Positions 7,570 to 14,799 of a stretch of DNA of 17,622 nt are shown here, piece after piece. The stretch is from Ga0074130 sp035565355 (GTDB taxonomy: Bacteria > Pseudomonadota > Gammaproteobacteria > Burkholderiales > Rhodocyclaceae): the NCBI GenBank assembly GCA_035565355.1, contig DATMSM010000089.1:1-17622 (forward strand), read 5' to 3'. Under the pieces are notes generated by a model. That model saw nothing but the letters and a program-made list of their open reading frames with translations, was not told the DNA's origin and made no database searches. Position 1 is the stretch's first letter. Each line of letters starts with the position of its first letter. The position numbers and the translations under genes were made by a program.

Positions 7570-9621
7570 ATGTCGCGCAATCGCAACCTATGCAATTCCT
7601 GCCCGGGTACCAAACTCGTTCGCTTGGCCCTGCTGGGCGCACTGCTCGACATCAGTCTGGGCGCCCACGCCAGCGAATTGCTTGACCTCAATACGCTAGG
7701 CGGCACTTTTTCACGCGCCTATGCCGTCAATGCCGCCGGCGACGTCATCGTCGGGTATTCCTCCATCGCCGGCGACACTGCGGCCCGTGCCTTTCTCTGG
7801 AGTACCGCCTCCGGCACCATGACCGACCTCGGCACCATGGGTGGGCGGGTCGATTCGCTGGCGAAAGACGTCAATAGCGCGGGCGACGTCGTGATCGGGG
7901 TTGTTTCAACGGGCGGGGCATCGGAAAGGGCTTTCCGCTGGACGCAAGCGACGGGCATGGTCGATATCGGCGATCTGAATGGCGGCTCGGTGAGCAACGC
8001 CACCGGCGTCAATGCCGCCGGCGATGTCATCGTGGGCATCGCCTTCGACGGCGCTGCCTGGGGCATGGTGCGCGCCTTTCGCTGGACGCAGGCAGGCGGC
8101 ATGGTCAGCCTGGGCACGCTCAACGGCGGGACCCATTCGCGCGCCTATGCCGTCAATGCGGCCGGCGATGTCGTCGTCGGCTATGCGGGAGACGGCGCCT
8201 CAGCCGACCAAAGCCGCGCTTTCCGCTGGACGCAGGCAGGCGGAATAGTCAGCCTGGGCACGCTCGGTGGCGACCACTCATTTGCCATGGCTGTCAATGC
8301 CGCCGGCGATGTCGTGGTCGGGCACGCCTATACCACGGGCAACGCCGCCCAGCATGCCTACCGCTGGACCTCCGCTTCCGGCACCATGGCCGATCTCGGC
8401 ACGCTCGGCGGCAACAACTCAAATGCCCTGGGCGTCAATGATGCCGGCGACGTGGTGGTCGGAGAATCGAGACTTGCCGGCAATGTCACCTCCCGCGCCT
8501 TTCGCTGGACCGCGGCCGGAGGCATGCAATCGATCGAGGACTGGCTCGCCGCCGCCGGCGTCACCCTCGTCGGTACCAATACGCTTTCCGCAGCCGCCGT
8601 CAATGCCGCCGGCAATGTCGTGGTCGGGTATTTGCAGAACAGCCATGCTTTTATTGCCCGGGTGATGCCATCTAGTGGCGGCGGTACCGGCTTGATCGAC
8701 GTGGAAGAATTCAACAATGGCCTGGCCAGGGTCACCAATTCCGGCCTGCTCGCTTCCAACGACGCCGAACTGGCCATGAACGGCATGCACGGCAACCCGA
8801 TGCGCTCCCTGCTGCCGACCGGCCGTTCGTCTCTCTGGGTGGGCGGCGATGTGGGACGACTGGATGCGGGCAGCTACGACAGCGATATGGGCACCGCCGA
8901 GGTCGGCTACGGCTATCGATTCAGCGATGCGCTGCAACTGAATGTGGCGATCGGTCGCACTTACAGCAAGGCGGATACCGGGCTCGGGGGCGATACGACG
9001 GCGCGCACGAGCTTTGTGATGCCGGAGCTGATCGTGTCGCTGCCGTCCTCGGTCTATGCAACCTTGAGCGCCTATTACGGCAAGGGCACGGCCGAGATCG
9101 ACCGCGCCTATCTGAACGCCGGAGCGCTGGAGCAATCGTTTGCCGATCCGGGGGTGCGCAGCGTCGGTGCGCGGGCACGCTTCGACTGGCTGAATGCCGC
9201 ACGTTGGGGCGATGCGAATCTCACCCCCTATGCGAGCCTGACCTATCTGGAAACCCGGATGGACGGCTATACGGAACAGAACGTGGCATTCCCGGTCGCC
9301 TGGAACCAGCGCACCGAGCACGCGACGACGGCGCGCATCGGCGTGGATGCGGTGCGTCCGCTCAGCGATACGACGACCTTGCTGGGCCGCCTCGAGGCGG
9401 CCCATCGTTTCGAAAACACCGGAACGACGACGTCCGGGCAGGTGGTGGGCCTGTACGGCTTCAGCTTCGCGGGCCAGGACATCAAGCAGGACTGGCTGCG
9501 CGTCGGCGCCGGCTTCGAAACCAGGGTCGGGGGCGGGGTCGCAGCGGTGATGCTGAATACAAGCACGGCAGGCGAGGCGCCTTCCTGGTGGCTCAACGCC
9601 AGCTATCGCTGGATGTTCTAG
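7570..9621 (+). CDS. HAF-repeat autotransporter
   Basis: A 683-residue surface protein. A signal peptide (about 1-34) has the core LVRLALLGALLDISLG and a likely cleavage after AHA. The passenger holds seven repeats (about 39-368) of the HAF type, each reading roughly LGTLGG, VNAAGDVVVGY and RAFRWT; see the repeat entry. A short linker leads to a C-terminal autotransporter beta-barrel (nt about 8826-9618) of amphipathic strands ending SYRWMF, with terminal Phe as expected for BAM recognition. It should sit in the outer membrane and display the repeats outside. Ligand or enzymatic role is unknown. ATG 7570 gives a normal-length signal peptide and has GGGGGGA nine bases upstream. ATG 7513, with GGGGA five bases upstream, would add 19 residues and is the main alternative. 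Confidence 0.88.
   Translation: MSRNRNLCNSCPGTKLVRLALLGALLDISLGAHASELLDLNTLGGTFSRAYAVNAAGDVIVGYSSIAGDTAARAFLWSTASGTMTDLGTMGGRVDSLAKDVNSAGDVVIGVVSTGGASERAFRWTQATGMVDIGDLNGGSVSNATGVNAAGDVIVGIAFDGAAWGMVRAFRWTQAGGMVSLGTLNGGTHSRAYAVNAAGDVVVGYAGDGASADQSRAFRWTQAGGIVSLGTLGGDHSFAMAVNAAGDVVVGHAYTTGNAAQHAYRWTSASGTMADLGTLGGNNSNALGVNDAGDVVVGESRLAGNVTSRAFRWTAAGGMQSIEDWLAAAGVTLVGTNTLSAAAVNAAGNVVVGYLQNSHAFIARVMPSSGGGTGLIDVEEFNNGLARVTNSGLLASNDAELAMNGMHGNPMRSLLPTGRSSLWVGGDVGRLDAGSYDSDMGTAEVGYGYRFSDALQLNVAIGRTYSKADTGLGGDTTARTSFVMPELIVSLPSSVYATLSAYYGKGTAEIDRAYLNAGALEQSFADPGVRSVGARARFDWLNAARWGDANLTPYASLTYLETRMDGYTEQNVAFPVAWNQRTEHATTARIGVDAVRPLSDTTTLLGRLEAAHRFENTGTTTSGQVVGLYGFSFAGQDIKQDWLRVGAGFETRVGGGVAAVMLNTSTAGEAPSWWLNASYRWMF
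7684..8673 (+). repeat. Seven tandem HAF repeats (about 46-50 residues each)
   Basis: Six well-conserved units and a divergent seventh follow each other without spacers. Each unit carries a LGTLGG-like turn, a VNAAGDVVVG strand and a RAFRWT strand, ending in a Gly-rich hinge. The seventh has IEDWLAAAG inserted before AVNAAGNVVVGY. DNA identity is high in the core, where variants of GTCAATGCCGCCGGCGATGT recur. Seven short four-strand-like units would fit a beta-propeller, but this is a structural guess. Confidence 0.85.
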
Positions 9622-9661
9622 TCAGCAAAACACGGGCAAGCTTGGCTAGAATGGGGTTGCC

Positions 9662-10567
9662 ATGCATGACTCCCCGATTACCTACATTGAACCCCTGTTT
9701 CGCCCCCCGAGCGAGGCACGTTCGCTGATCTTCCAGGTCACCAATGGCTGCAGCTGGAACAAGTGCAGCTACTGCGACATGTACACCCAGCCGCAGAAGA
9801 AGTTCTCGCTCAAGGCGGATGCCGATGTCGAAACCGAAATCGCCTGGGCCGGCCAGCATCTGCGCGGCACACGCCGGGTTTTCCTGGCCGACGGCGATGC
9901 CATGTCGCTATCGACACGGCGCCTGCTGCGCATCCTCGAACTGATACGCCAGCACCTGCCCGAAGTCTCGCGCATCTCTTCCTACTGCTCGTCCTTCAAT
10001 CTGCACAACAAGTCGGTGGCTGAGCTGCAGACTTTGCGCGAAGCCGGCTTGAAGCTGATCTACATGGGCGCGGAATCCGGCGACGACTTCGTTCTGGAGA
10101 GTATCCGGAAAGGCGATACACATGCCGGCACGGTGGAGGCACTGAACCGCCTGCGCGAGGCGGGCATCCAACGTTCGGTCATGATCATCAATGGTGTCGG
10201 CGGCAAACGCTACAGCGAACAGCACGCGCTGAACTCTGCCAAGCTTGCCAATGCCACCCAGCCCGAGTTCCTGTCCTCGCTGGTGATCAATCATCCGCAC
10301 GGCGAAGACCGCTTTCGCGCCGGCTACGCGGAGCATGGCGGCAGCTACGAAAAGCTGGGCCAGCACGAATTATTCAGGGAGCTGCGCACCTTCGTCGGCG
10401 CGCTGGAACTGGAACAGACCATTTTCCGCAGCGACCATGCCTCCAATCAACTGGTGCTGAAAGGCACACTGGGCAAGGACAAGGACTCGCTGCTGGCGCA
10501 GATCGACACCGCGATTGCGGCGCCGGCCCAGGCGCAGCTGCGCCCGGTGTGGATACGGCCCTTTTAA
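9662..10567 (+). CDS. Radical SAM protein of unknown function
   Basis: A 301-residue protein with a radical SAM core. The iron-sulfur motif is NGCSWNKCSYCDMY, with Cys30, Cys35 and Cys38, giving CX4CX2C rather than the common CX3CX2C spacing. Later parts of the TIM-barrel core are recognisable: the AGLKLIYMGAESGDD segment (about 134-148) fits the Gly-Glu-Ser region that contacts SAM, and VMIINGVGG follows. It should bind a [4Fe-4S] cluster and cleave SAM to a 5'-deoxyadenosyl radical, but no substrate can be assigned. Its overall look is of Elp3/YgiQ-like proteins without a B12 domain. It starts 40 bases after the HAF autotransporter on the same strand, and a weak TAGAAT at 9647 is the only promoter-like hexamer. 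It converges on the EAL gene with a 3-base gap. Confidence 0.85.
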   Translation: MHDSPITYIEPLFRPPSEARSLIFQVTNGCSWNKCSYCDMYTQPQKKFSLKADADVETEIAWAGQHLRGTRRVFLADGDAMSLSTRRLLRILELIRQHLPEVSRISSYCSSFNLHNKSVAELQTLREAGLKLIYMGAESGDDFVLESIRKGDTHAGTVEALNRLREAGIQRSVMIINGVGGKRYSEQHALNSAKLANATQPEFLSSLVINHPHGEDRFRAGYAEHGGSYEKLGQHELFRELRTFVGALELEQTIFRSDHASNQLVLKGTLGKDKDSLLAQIDTAIAAPAQAQLRPVWIRPF

Positions 10568-10570
10568 GGC

Positions 10571-11353
10571 TCAGCCGCCAAACAACTCGGTTTGCAGGCT
10601 TTCCAGCTTGGGTTTGGCAAACAGGTAGCCCTGCATGTAGCGCACCCCCATTTCCGCAAGGCAGTCGCTTTCGCTCTGCGTTTCGACGCCCTCGGCAACC
10701 ACGGTAATGCCCAGGCGCTCGGCGACCAGCAGCACGCCGGCAACGATGGCTTGGCGCGCCTTGTGATTGCCGATGTCGCGCGTCAGGTCCATGTCCAACT
10801 TGAGCACATGCGGCTGAAAGGTCGCCAGCAGATTGAGGCCAGCGTAGCCCGCGCCAAAGTCATCGATCGCCGTCGTGAAACCCTGACGCCGATATTCATT
10901 GAAGATGCCAACCAGATGCTGTGGGTCATCGACGCGCTCGCCTTCGGTGACTTCGAACATCAGGCGCTCGGTAGGGAAATCAAAATCACGGCTAGCCTCG
11001 AGTGTGGCGCGAATGCAGGTTTCGGCGCGGTACACGGCATTCGGCATAAAGTTGATGCTGAGCTTGCAGTCGGGCAAGCGGTGCAGACCGAGGCGACTGG
11101 CCAGTTCAATCGCCTTGACGCGACATGCCTGGTCAAAACGATAGCGATTGCTGTCATTCACCCTGCCCAGCACGCTGGCGGCGCCTTCGCCATTGGTCCC
11201 GCGTACCAGTGCCTCATACGCAAAGGGCTGGCGCGTATGAATATCGACGATGGGCTGAAAGGCCATGGTGAAATCGAAACCCAGGGCGTCAAGATCGCGG
11301 CAGTTGCTGCAGCCTACGGCCTGAAATGGCTCGGGGAATTGCGTGCTGGTCAT
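10571..11353 (-). CDS. EAL-domain cyclic-di-GMP phosphodiesterase
   Basis: A 260-residue, nearly single-domain EAL protein expected to hydrolyse c-di-GMP to pGpG. The catalytic set is complete by eye: Glu47 in the EAL motif, Asn101 (SINFMPN), Glu134 (FEVTE), Asp164-Asp165 (IDDFGAGYAG), Lys185, Glu221 (AEGVET) and Gln241. It has no membrane segment or GGDEF domain, so it should be cytoplasmic. A short N-terminal extension carries CSNC (Cys15, Cys18), which could bind metal or respond to redox; this is inference. Its ATG overlaps the TGA of the upstream VOC gene as ATGA, so it is the third gene of the lgt operon and probably translationally coupled. It likely lowers c-di-GMP, promoting motility over biofilm. 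Confidence 0.92.
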   Translation of the reverse strand: MTSTQFPEPFQAVGCSNCRDLDALGFDFTMAFQPIVDIHTRQPFAYEALVRGTNGEGAASVLGRVNDSNRYRFDQACRVKAIELASRLGLHRLPDCKLSINFMPNAVYRAETCIRATLEASRDFDFPTERLMFEVTEGERVDDPQHLVGIFNEYRRQGFTTAIDDFGAGYAGLNLLATFQPHVLKLDMDLTRDIGNHKARQAIVAGVLLVAERLGITVVAEGVETQSESDCLAEMGVRYMQGYLFAKPKLESLQTELFGG

Positions 11354-11847
11354 TCTGCTGTCCTAGAAACTGTGGCATCCGCAATTGTCGCAAACGCTGC
11401 CATCACATGAGGCGGTGATTGTACCAACTCAATCATCACGCCTTCACCACCTATCGGGAACACGTCGCTGGCCTTGGGGTGAATAAAAGCCATCTTGCGC
11501 CCTTCGGCGCCCTGGCGTATACCACCGGGCGTGAAGCGCACGCCTTGTGCCGTCAGCCATTCTACTGCCTCAGCAAGATGGTCCACCCAGAAGGCGATGT
11601 GGTTGAGTGGCGGCAAGTGCGGGGCTGGCTTCTTGTCCGCATCCAGCGGCTGCAGCAGATCGACCTCAAGCACATGCGCACCACTGCCCAACTTGGCAAT
11701 GCAGCCTTTCACGTTTTCGGATGCAAGGACGAAGGTCTCGCCGGTATCCAGACCCAACACCTCACCCCAGAGATGCTGCAACCGGGCCAGGTCTGGACTG
11801 CCAATGGCGATGTGATGCACGCCAAGGATGCGGAAAGGACGCGTCAT
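11350..11847 (-). CDS. VOC-family protein, methylmalonyl-CoA epimerase-like
   Basis: A 165-residue protein with two vicinal-oxygen-chelate beta-alpha-beta-beta-beta modules. The first starts ILGVHHIAIGSPDLARLQ and the second PLNHIAFWVDHLAEAVEWL. Probable metal ligands are His12, His83 and Glu140 (VMIELVQ), with EVDLLQPLD (61-69) in the place of the fourth. The MAFIHPK and MIELVQ strands match methylmalonyl-CoA epimerases, which interconvert the 2R and 2S forms. No mutase or propionyl-CoA carboxylase is in the window, so a glyoxalase-like role remains possible. ATG 11847 overlaps the lgt stop as ATGA, and its own stop overlaps the EAL start the same way. The frame is open further upstream, but that stretch lies inside lgt. 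Confidence 0.8.
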   Translation of the reverse strand: MTRPFRILGVHHIAIGSPDLARLQHLWGEVLGLDTGETFVLASENVKGCIAKLGSGAHVLEVDLLQPLDADKKPAPHLPPLNHIAFWVDHLAEAVEWLTAQGVRFTPGGIRQGAEGRKMAFIHPKASDVFPIGGEGVMIELVQSPPHVMAAFATIADATVSRTAE

Positions 11848-12632
11848 GCTTTCTTGTAAGCGCGCAACATGAACCAGATACCGATCAGGATCATGGGCAG
11901 CGACAGCCATTGCCCCATGCTGATGGTGTAGGAGTGGCCAAAGATGCCGGCGTCCGGTTCGCGGAAGAACTCGGCAAGGAAGCGAAAGCTGCCATAGCCG
12001 ATCAGGAACATGCCGGAGACCGCACCAACCGGGCGATTCTTGTTCGTAAACAGCCACAGAATCAGAAACAGGCACAGGCCCTCGCCGGCCGCCTGGTAAA
12101 GCTGCGACGGGTGGCGCGGCAAATTGTCCTGCAGTTGCGGGAACACCATGGCCCAGGGCAGGGACGGATCGGCGGCACGGCCCCAGAGTTCGCCATTGAT
12201 GAAGTTGCCGATGCGCCCGGTCATGAGGCCAATGGGCACCAAAGGCGCAATGAAGTCAGTGACCTGGAAGAAGCGCAGCCCCTTGCGCCGAGCGAACAGC
12301 GCTACAGCGACGAGCACGCCGAGGAAGCCACCATGGAAACTCATACCGCCGCGCCAGATGGCAAAAATTTCAAACGGATGGCTGAAGTAGTAACCGGGCT
12401 GGTAGAACAGGACTTCGCCTAGACGCCCGCCGATAATGACGCCGAGCACGCCGTAGGTGAGCAAATCATCCACGCCCTCCGGCGTCAGGCCGCGCTCAGG
12501 AAACTGGCGCGCGCGCAGCTTGCCCAGATACAGGAAGGCCAAAAAGCCGGCGAGATACATCAGGCCGTACCAGTGCACGCCGAGCGGGCCGATCTGAATG
12601 GCGACGGGGTCAAATTGCGGATGAACCAGCAT
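11844..12632 (-). CDS. lgt: Phosphatidylglycerol-prolipoprotein diacylglyceryl transferase
   Basis: A 262-residue inner-membrane enzyme that moves diacylglycerol from phosphatidylglycerol to the lipobox cysteine, the first step of lipoprotein maturation. The Lgt signature GRIGNFINGELWGR spans 139-152. The HGG motif (FHGGFLG, His100) and RHPSQLYQ (173-180) are also present. About seven hydrophobic segments cover the chain, from WYGLMYLAGFLAFLYLG to the C-terminal LPMILIGIWFMLRAY. Length and N-terminus (HPQFDPVAIQIGPLGVHWYGLMY) are typical of betaproteobacterial Lgt. The ATG has no clear Shine-Dalgarno sequence. It is the first gene of a three-gene operon and is divergent from ilvD across a 231-base region. 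Lgt is normally essential in Gram-negative bacteria. Confidence 0.97.
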   Translation of the reverse strand: MLVHPQFDPVAIQIGPLGVHWYGLMYLAGFLAFLYLGKLRARQFPERGLTPEGVDDLLTYGVLGVIIGGRLGEVLFYQPGYYFSHPFEIFAIWRGGMSFHGGFLGVLVAVALFARRKGLRFFQVTDFIAPLVPIGLMTGRIGNFINGELWGRAADPSLPWAMVFPQLQDNLPRHPSQLYQAAGEGLCLFLILWLFTNKNRPVGAVSGMFLIGYGSFRFLAEFFREPDAGIFGHSYTISMGQWLSLPMILIGIWFMLRAYKKA

Positions 12633-12644
12633 GGGCGGAGATGG

Positions 12645-12700
12645 TATCCAAAATGCTAAAATTCAATTCTAACTTAGCCTTAACGACCCCTTGCCTAGGC
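12645..12700. promoter_or_regulatory. AT-rich divergent promoter region, lgt / ilvD
   Basis: This is the only AT-rich patch in the 231-base gap, with runs such as AAAATGCTAAAATTC and TTCTAACTTAGCCTTAACG. It lies between two divergent genes, so promoters in both directions are expected here. I could not pick out a good -35/-10 pair with normal spacing, so the exact start sites are not assigned. Confidence 0.35.
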
Positions 12701-12842
12701 GGACGCGATGAAGCGCCGGCAGATCGGGTGCGGCAGGAGCGCAGGCACCGGAATGTACTTCAGGTACATGAGGATGCCGACAAGGAGGGAAACGAAAGGG
12801 CCCCTCCCCCGTTCTTGGTCCCAATCCCGAGCTGGCAAGCTC
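12701..12842 (+). other. Structured leader or dispersed repeat upstream of ilvD
   Basis: Several stems lie close together between the promoter region and ilvD. GGTGC (12727-12731) pairs with GCACC (12745-12749). ATGTAC (12753-12758) pairs perfectly with GTACAT (12764-12769) around TTCAG. GAGCT (12829-12833) pairs with AGCTC (12838-12842). The left part begins GGACGCGATGAAGCGCCGGC. The density of stems suggests either a structured ilvD mRNA leader or a copy of a multicopy intergenic element. No known riboswitch family is recognised. Confidence 0.4.
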
Positions 12843-12863
12843 AGCGCACCCCCGGAGAAAACA

Positions 12864-14726
12864 ATGCCTGACTATCGTTCGAAGACTTCTACCCACGGCC
12901 GCAACATGGCGGGTGCCCGCGCGCTGTGGCGCGCCACCGGCATGAAGGACGGCGACTTCGGCAAGCCCATCATCGCCGTGGTCAACTCCTTCACCCAGTT
13001 CGTACCGGGCCATGTGCACCTCAAGGATCTGGGCCAGATGGTGGCGCGCGAGATCGAGGCGGCCGGCGGCGTGGCCAAGGAATTCAACACCATCGCTGTT
13101 GACGACGGCATCGCCATGGGTCACGGCGGCATGCTCTACTCGCTGCCATCGCGCGAGCTGATCGCCGACAGCGTCGAATACATGGTCAATGCGCACTGCG
13201 CCGACGCCATGGTCTGCATCTCCAACTGCGACAAGATCACCCCGGGCATGCTGATGGCCGCCATGCGCCTCAACATCCCCGCCGTCTTCGTCTCCGGCGG
13301 CCCGATGGAGGCCGGCAAGGTCAAGCTGTCCGACCTCGAAGGCAACAAGATCATCGCGGTTGACCTCGTTGACGCCATGATCAAGGGTGCCGACCCGACC
13401 TGCTCCGACGAAGAGTCCGAAGCCTACGAGCGCTCGGCCTGCCCGACCTGCGGCTCCTGCTCGGGCATGTTCACCGCCAACTCGATGAACTGCCTGACCG
13501 AAGTGCTGGGTCTGTCGCTGCCGGGCAATGGCTCGGTCCTCGCCACCCACGCCGACCGCCGCGACCTGTTCCTGCGCGCCGGCCGGCTCTCAGTCGAACT
13601 GGCCAAGCGTTACTACGAGCAGGGCGACAGCAGCATCCTGCCGCGCTCCATCGCCAGCTTCGAAGCGTTCGAGAATGCAATGAGCCTGGACGTATCCATG
13701 GGCGGCTCGACCAACACCGTGCTGCACCTCCTGGCCGCCGCCACCGAAGCCGGCGTCAACTTCAAGATGGCCGACATCGACCGCATCTCGCGCCGCGTGC
13801 CCTGCCTGTCCAAGGTCGCCCCGGCCAAGGCCGACGTGCACATGGAAGACGTGCATCGCGCCGGCGGCATCATGGGCATCCTCGGCGAACTCGACCGCGC
13901 CGGCCTGCTCCACCGCAACTGCCCGACTGTGCATAGCCGCACCCTGGGCGAGGCGATCGAGAAGTACGACATCGTGCAAACGCAGGACGAGAGCATCAAG
14001 AAGTTCTACCGCGCCGCACCCGGCGGCATCCCGACCCAGGTCGCCTTCTCGCAGGATCGCCGCTACAACGAGCTCGATGTGGACCGCGCCAACGGCGTAA
14101 TCCGCAGCAAGGAACACGCTTTCTCGCAAGACGGCGGCCTCGCCGTCCTGCATGGCAACATCGCGCTCAAGGGCTGCATTGTCAAGACCGCCGGCGTGGA
14201 TGAGTCCATCCTCAAGTTCTCCGGCCCGGCGGTCGTGTTCGAAAGCCAGGACGCCGCGTGCGAAGGCATTCTCGGCGACAAGGTCAAGGCCGGCGACGTG
14301 GTCGTGATCCGCTACGAAGGCCCCAAGGGCGGCCCCGGCATGCAGGAAATGCTCTACCCGACCACCTTCCTCAAGTCCAAGGGCCTGGGCAAGGAATGCG
14401 CGCTGCTGACCGACGGCCGCTTCTCCGGCGGTACCTCTGGCCTGTCCATCGGCCACGCCTCGCCGGAAGCCGCAATGGGCGGCGCGATTGCGCTGATCAA
14501 TGACGGCGACATCATCGACATCGACATCCCCAACCGCACCATCGCCCTGCGTATCAGCGACGAAGAGCTCGCCAAGCGTCAGGCCGCCATGGAAGCCAAG
14601 GGCAGCAAAGCCTGGAAGCCGGAAAACCGCGACCGCGTGGTCTCCGCCGCGCTGCGCGCCTACGCTGCCATGACCACCAGCGCCGACACCGGTGCCGTGC
14701 GCGACGTGAGCCAGATCGAGAGGTAA
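12864..14726 (+). CDS. ilvD: Dihydroxy-acid dehydratase
   Basis: A 620-residue iron-sulfur enzyme that dehydrates 2,3-dihydroxy-isovalerate and 2,3-dihydroxy-3-methylvalerate to the keto acids leading to valine, leucine and isoleucine. The N-terminus YRSKTSTHGRNMAGARALWR, the block GHGGMLYSLPSRELIADS and the C-terminal DGRFSGGTSGLSIGH closely match E. coli IlvD (616 residues). Cluster-binding cysteines are visible in CISNCDKITPGM (Cys122) and CPTCGSCSGMF (193-199). ATG 12864 has GGAG seven bases upstream and aligns with the family start. The frame stays open upstream to 12708, but that stretch looks non-coding and carries RNA-like stems. An intrinsic terminator follows, so ilvD is probably transcribed alone; ilvC, ilvB and leu genes are not nearby. 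Confidence 0.98.
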   Translation: MPDYRSKTSTHGRNMAGARALWRATGMKDGDFGKPIIAVVNSFTQFVPGHVHLKDLGQMVAREIEAAGGVAKEFNTIAVDDGIAMGHGGMLYSLPSRELIADSVEYMVNAHCADAMVCISNCDKITPGMLMAAMRLNIPAVFVSGGPMEAGKVKLSDLEGNKIIAVDLVDAMIKGADPTCSDEESEAYERSACPTCGSCSGMFTANSMNCLTEVLGLSLPGNGSVLATHADRRDLFLRAGRLSVELAKRYYEQGDSSILPRSIASFEAFENAMSLDVSMGGSTNTVLHLLAAATEAGVNFKMADIDRISRRVPCLSKVAPAKADVHMEDVHRAGGIMGILGELDRAGLLHRNCPTVHSRTLGEAIEKYDIVQTQDESIKKFYRAAPGGIPTQVAFSQDRRYNELDVDRANGVIRSKEHAFSQDGGLAVLHGNIALKGCIVKTAGVDESILKFSGPAVVFESQDAACEGILGDKVKAGDVVVIRYEGPKGGPGMQEMLYPTTFLKSKGLGKECALLTDGRFSGGTSGLSIGHASPEAAMGGAIALINDGDIIDIDIPNRTIALRISDEELAKRQAAMEAKGSKAWKPENRDRVVSAALRAYAAMTTSADTGAVRDVSQIER

Positions 14727-14749
14727 GAAGCCCCTCTACGCTAAACAAA

Positions 14750-14780
14750 GGCCACCGGGTTAATATCCGGTGGCCTTTTT
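14750..14780 (+). terminator. Intrinsic terminator after ilvD
   Basis: A perfect 9-base stem, GGCCACCGG (14750-14758) and CCGGTGGCC (14767-14775), has an 8-base loop and is followed by TTTTTCTTT. AAACAAA just upstream gives partial function on the minus strand. It starts 24 bases after the ilvD stop and ends 20 bases before the SMR start, so it also lies in any leader read into the next operon. Confidence 0.92.
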
Positions 14781-14799
14781 CTTTGGAAATCCGAGCGCC

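Noticed and set aside
8419..9405. Antisense open frame of about 328 codons opposite the HAF autotransporter
   Set aside because: Arg/His/Gly-rich translation without motifs, fully covered by a repeat-and-barrel protein on the other strand.
9640..9661. TAGAAT as a promoter for the radical SAM gene
   Set aside because: It lies about ten bases from the ATG and has no -35 partner; transcription would be nearly leaderless. Cotranscription with the autotransporter is as likely.
12124..12145. Third copy of the TTTGTCCTG-type motif inside lgt
   Set aside because: Only a partial match to the first block, within conserved Lgt coding sequence, and the GATTCTGC block is absent.
12708..12863. N-terminal extension of ilvD by 52 codons
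   Set aside because: The family start aligns at 12864 with a good GGAG upstream; the extension has no similarity to IlvD and overlaps stem-forming sequence.
13590..14456. Antisense open frame of about 288 codons opposite ilvD
   Set aside because: IlvD is nearly certain here; the antisense frame lacks domains and a ribosome binding site.
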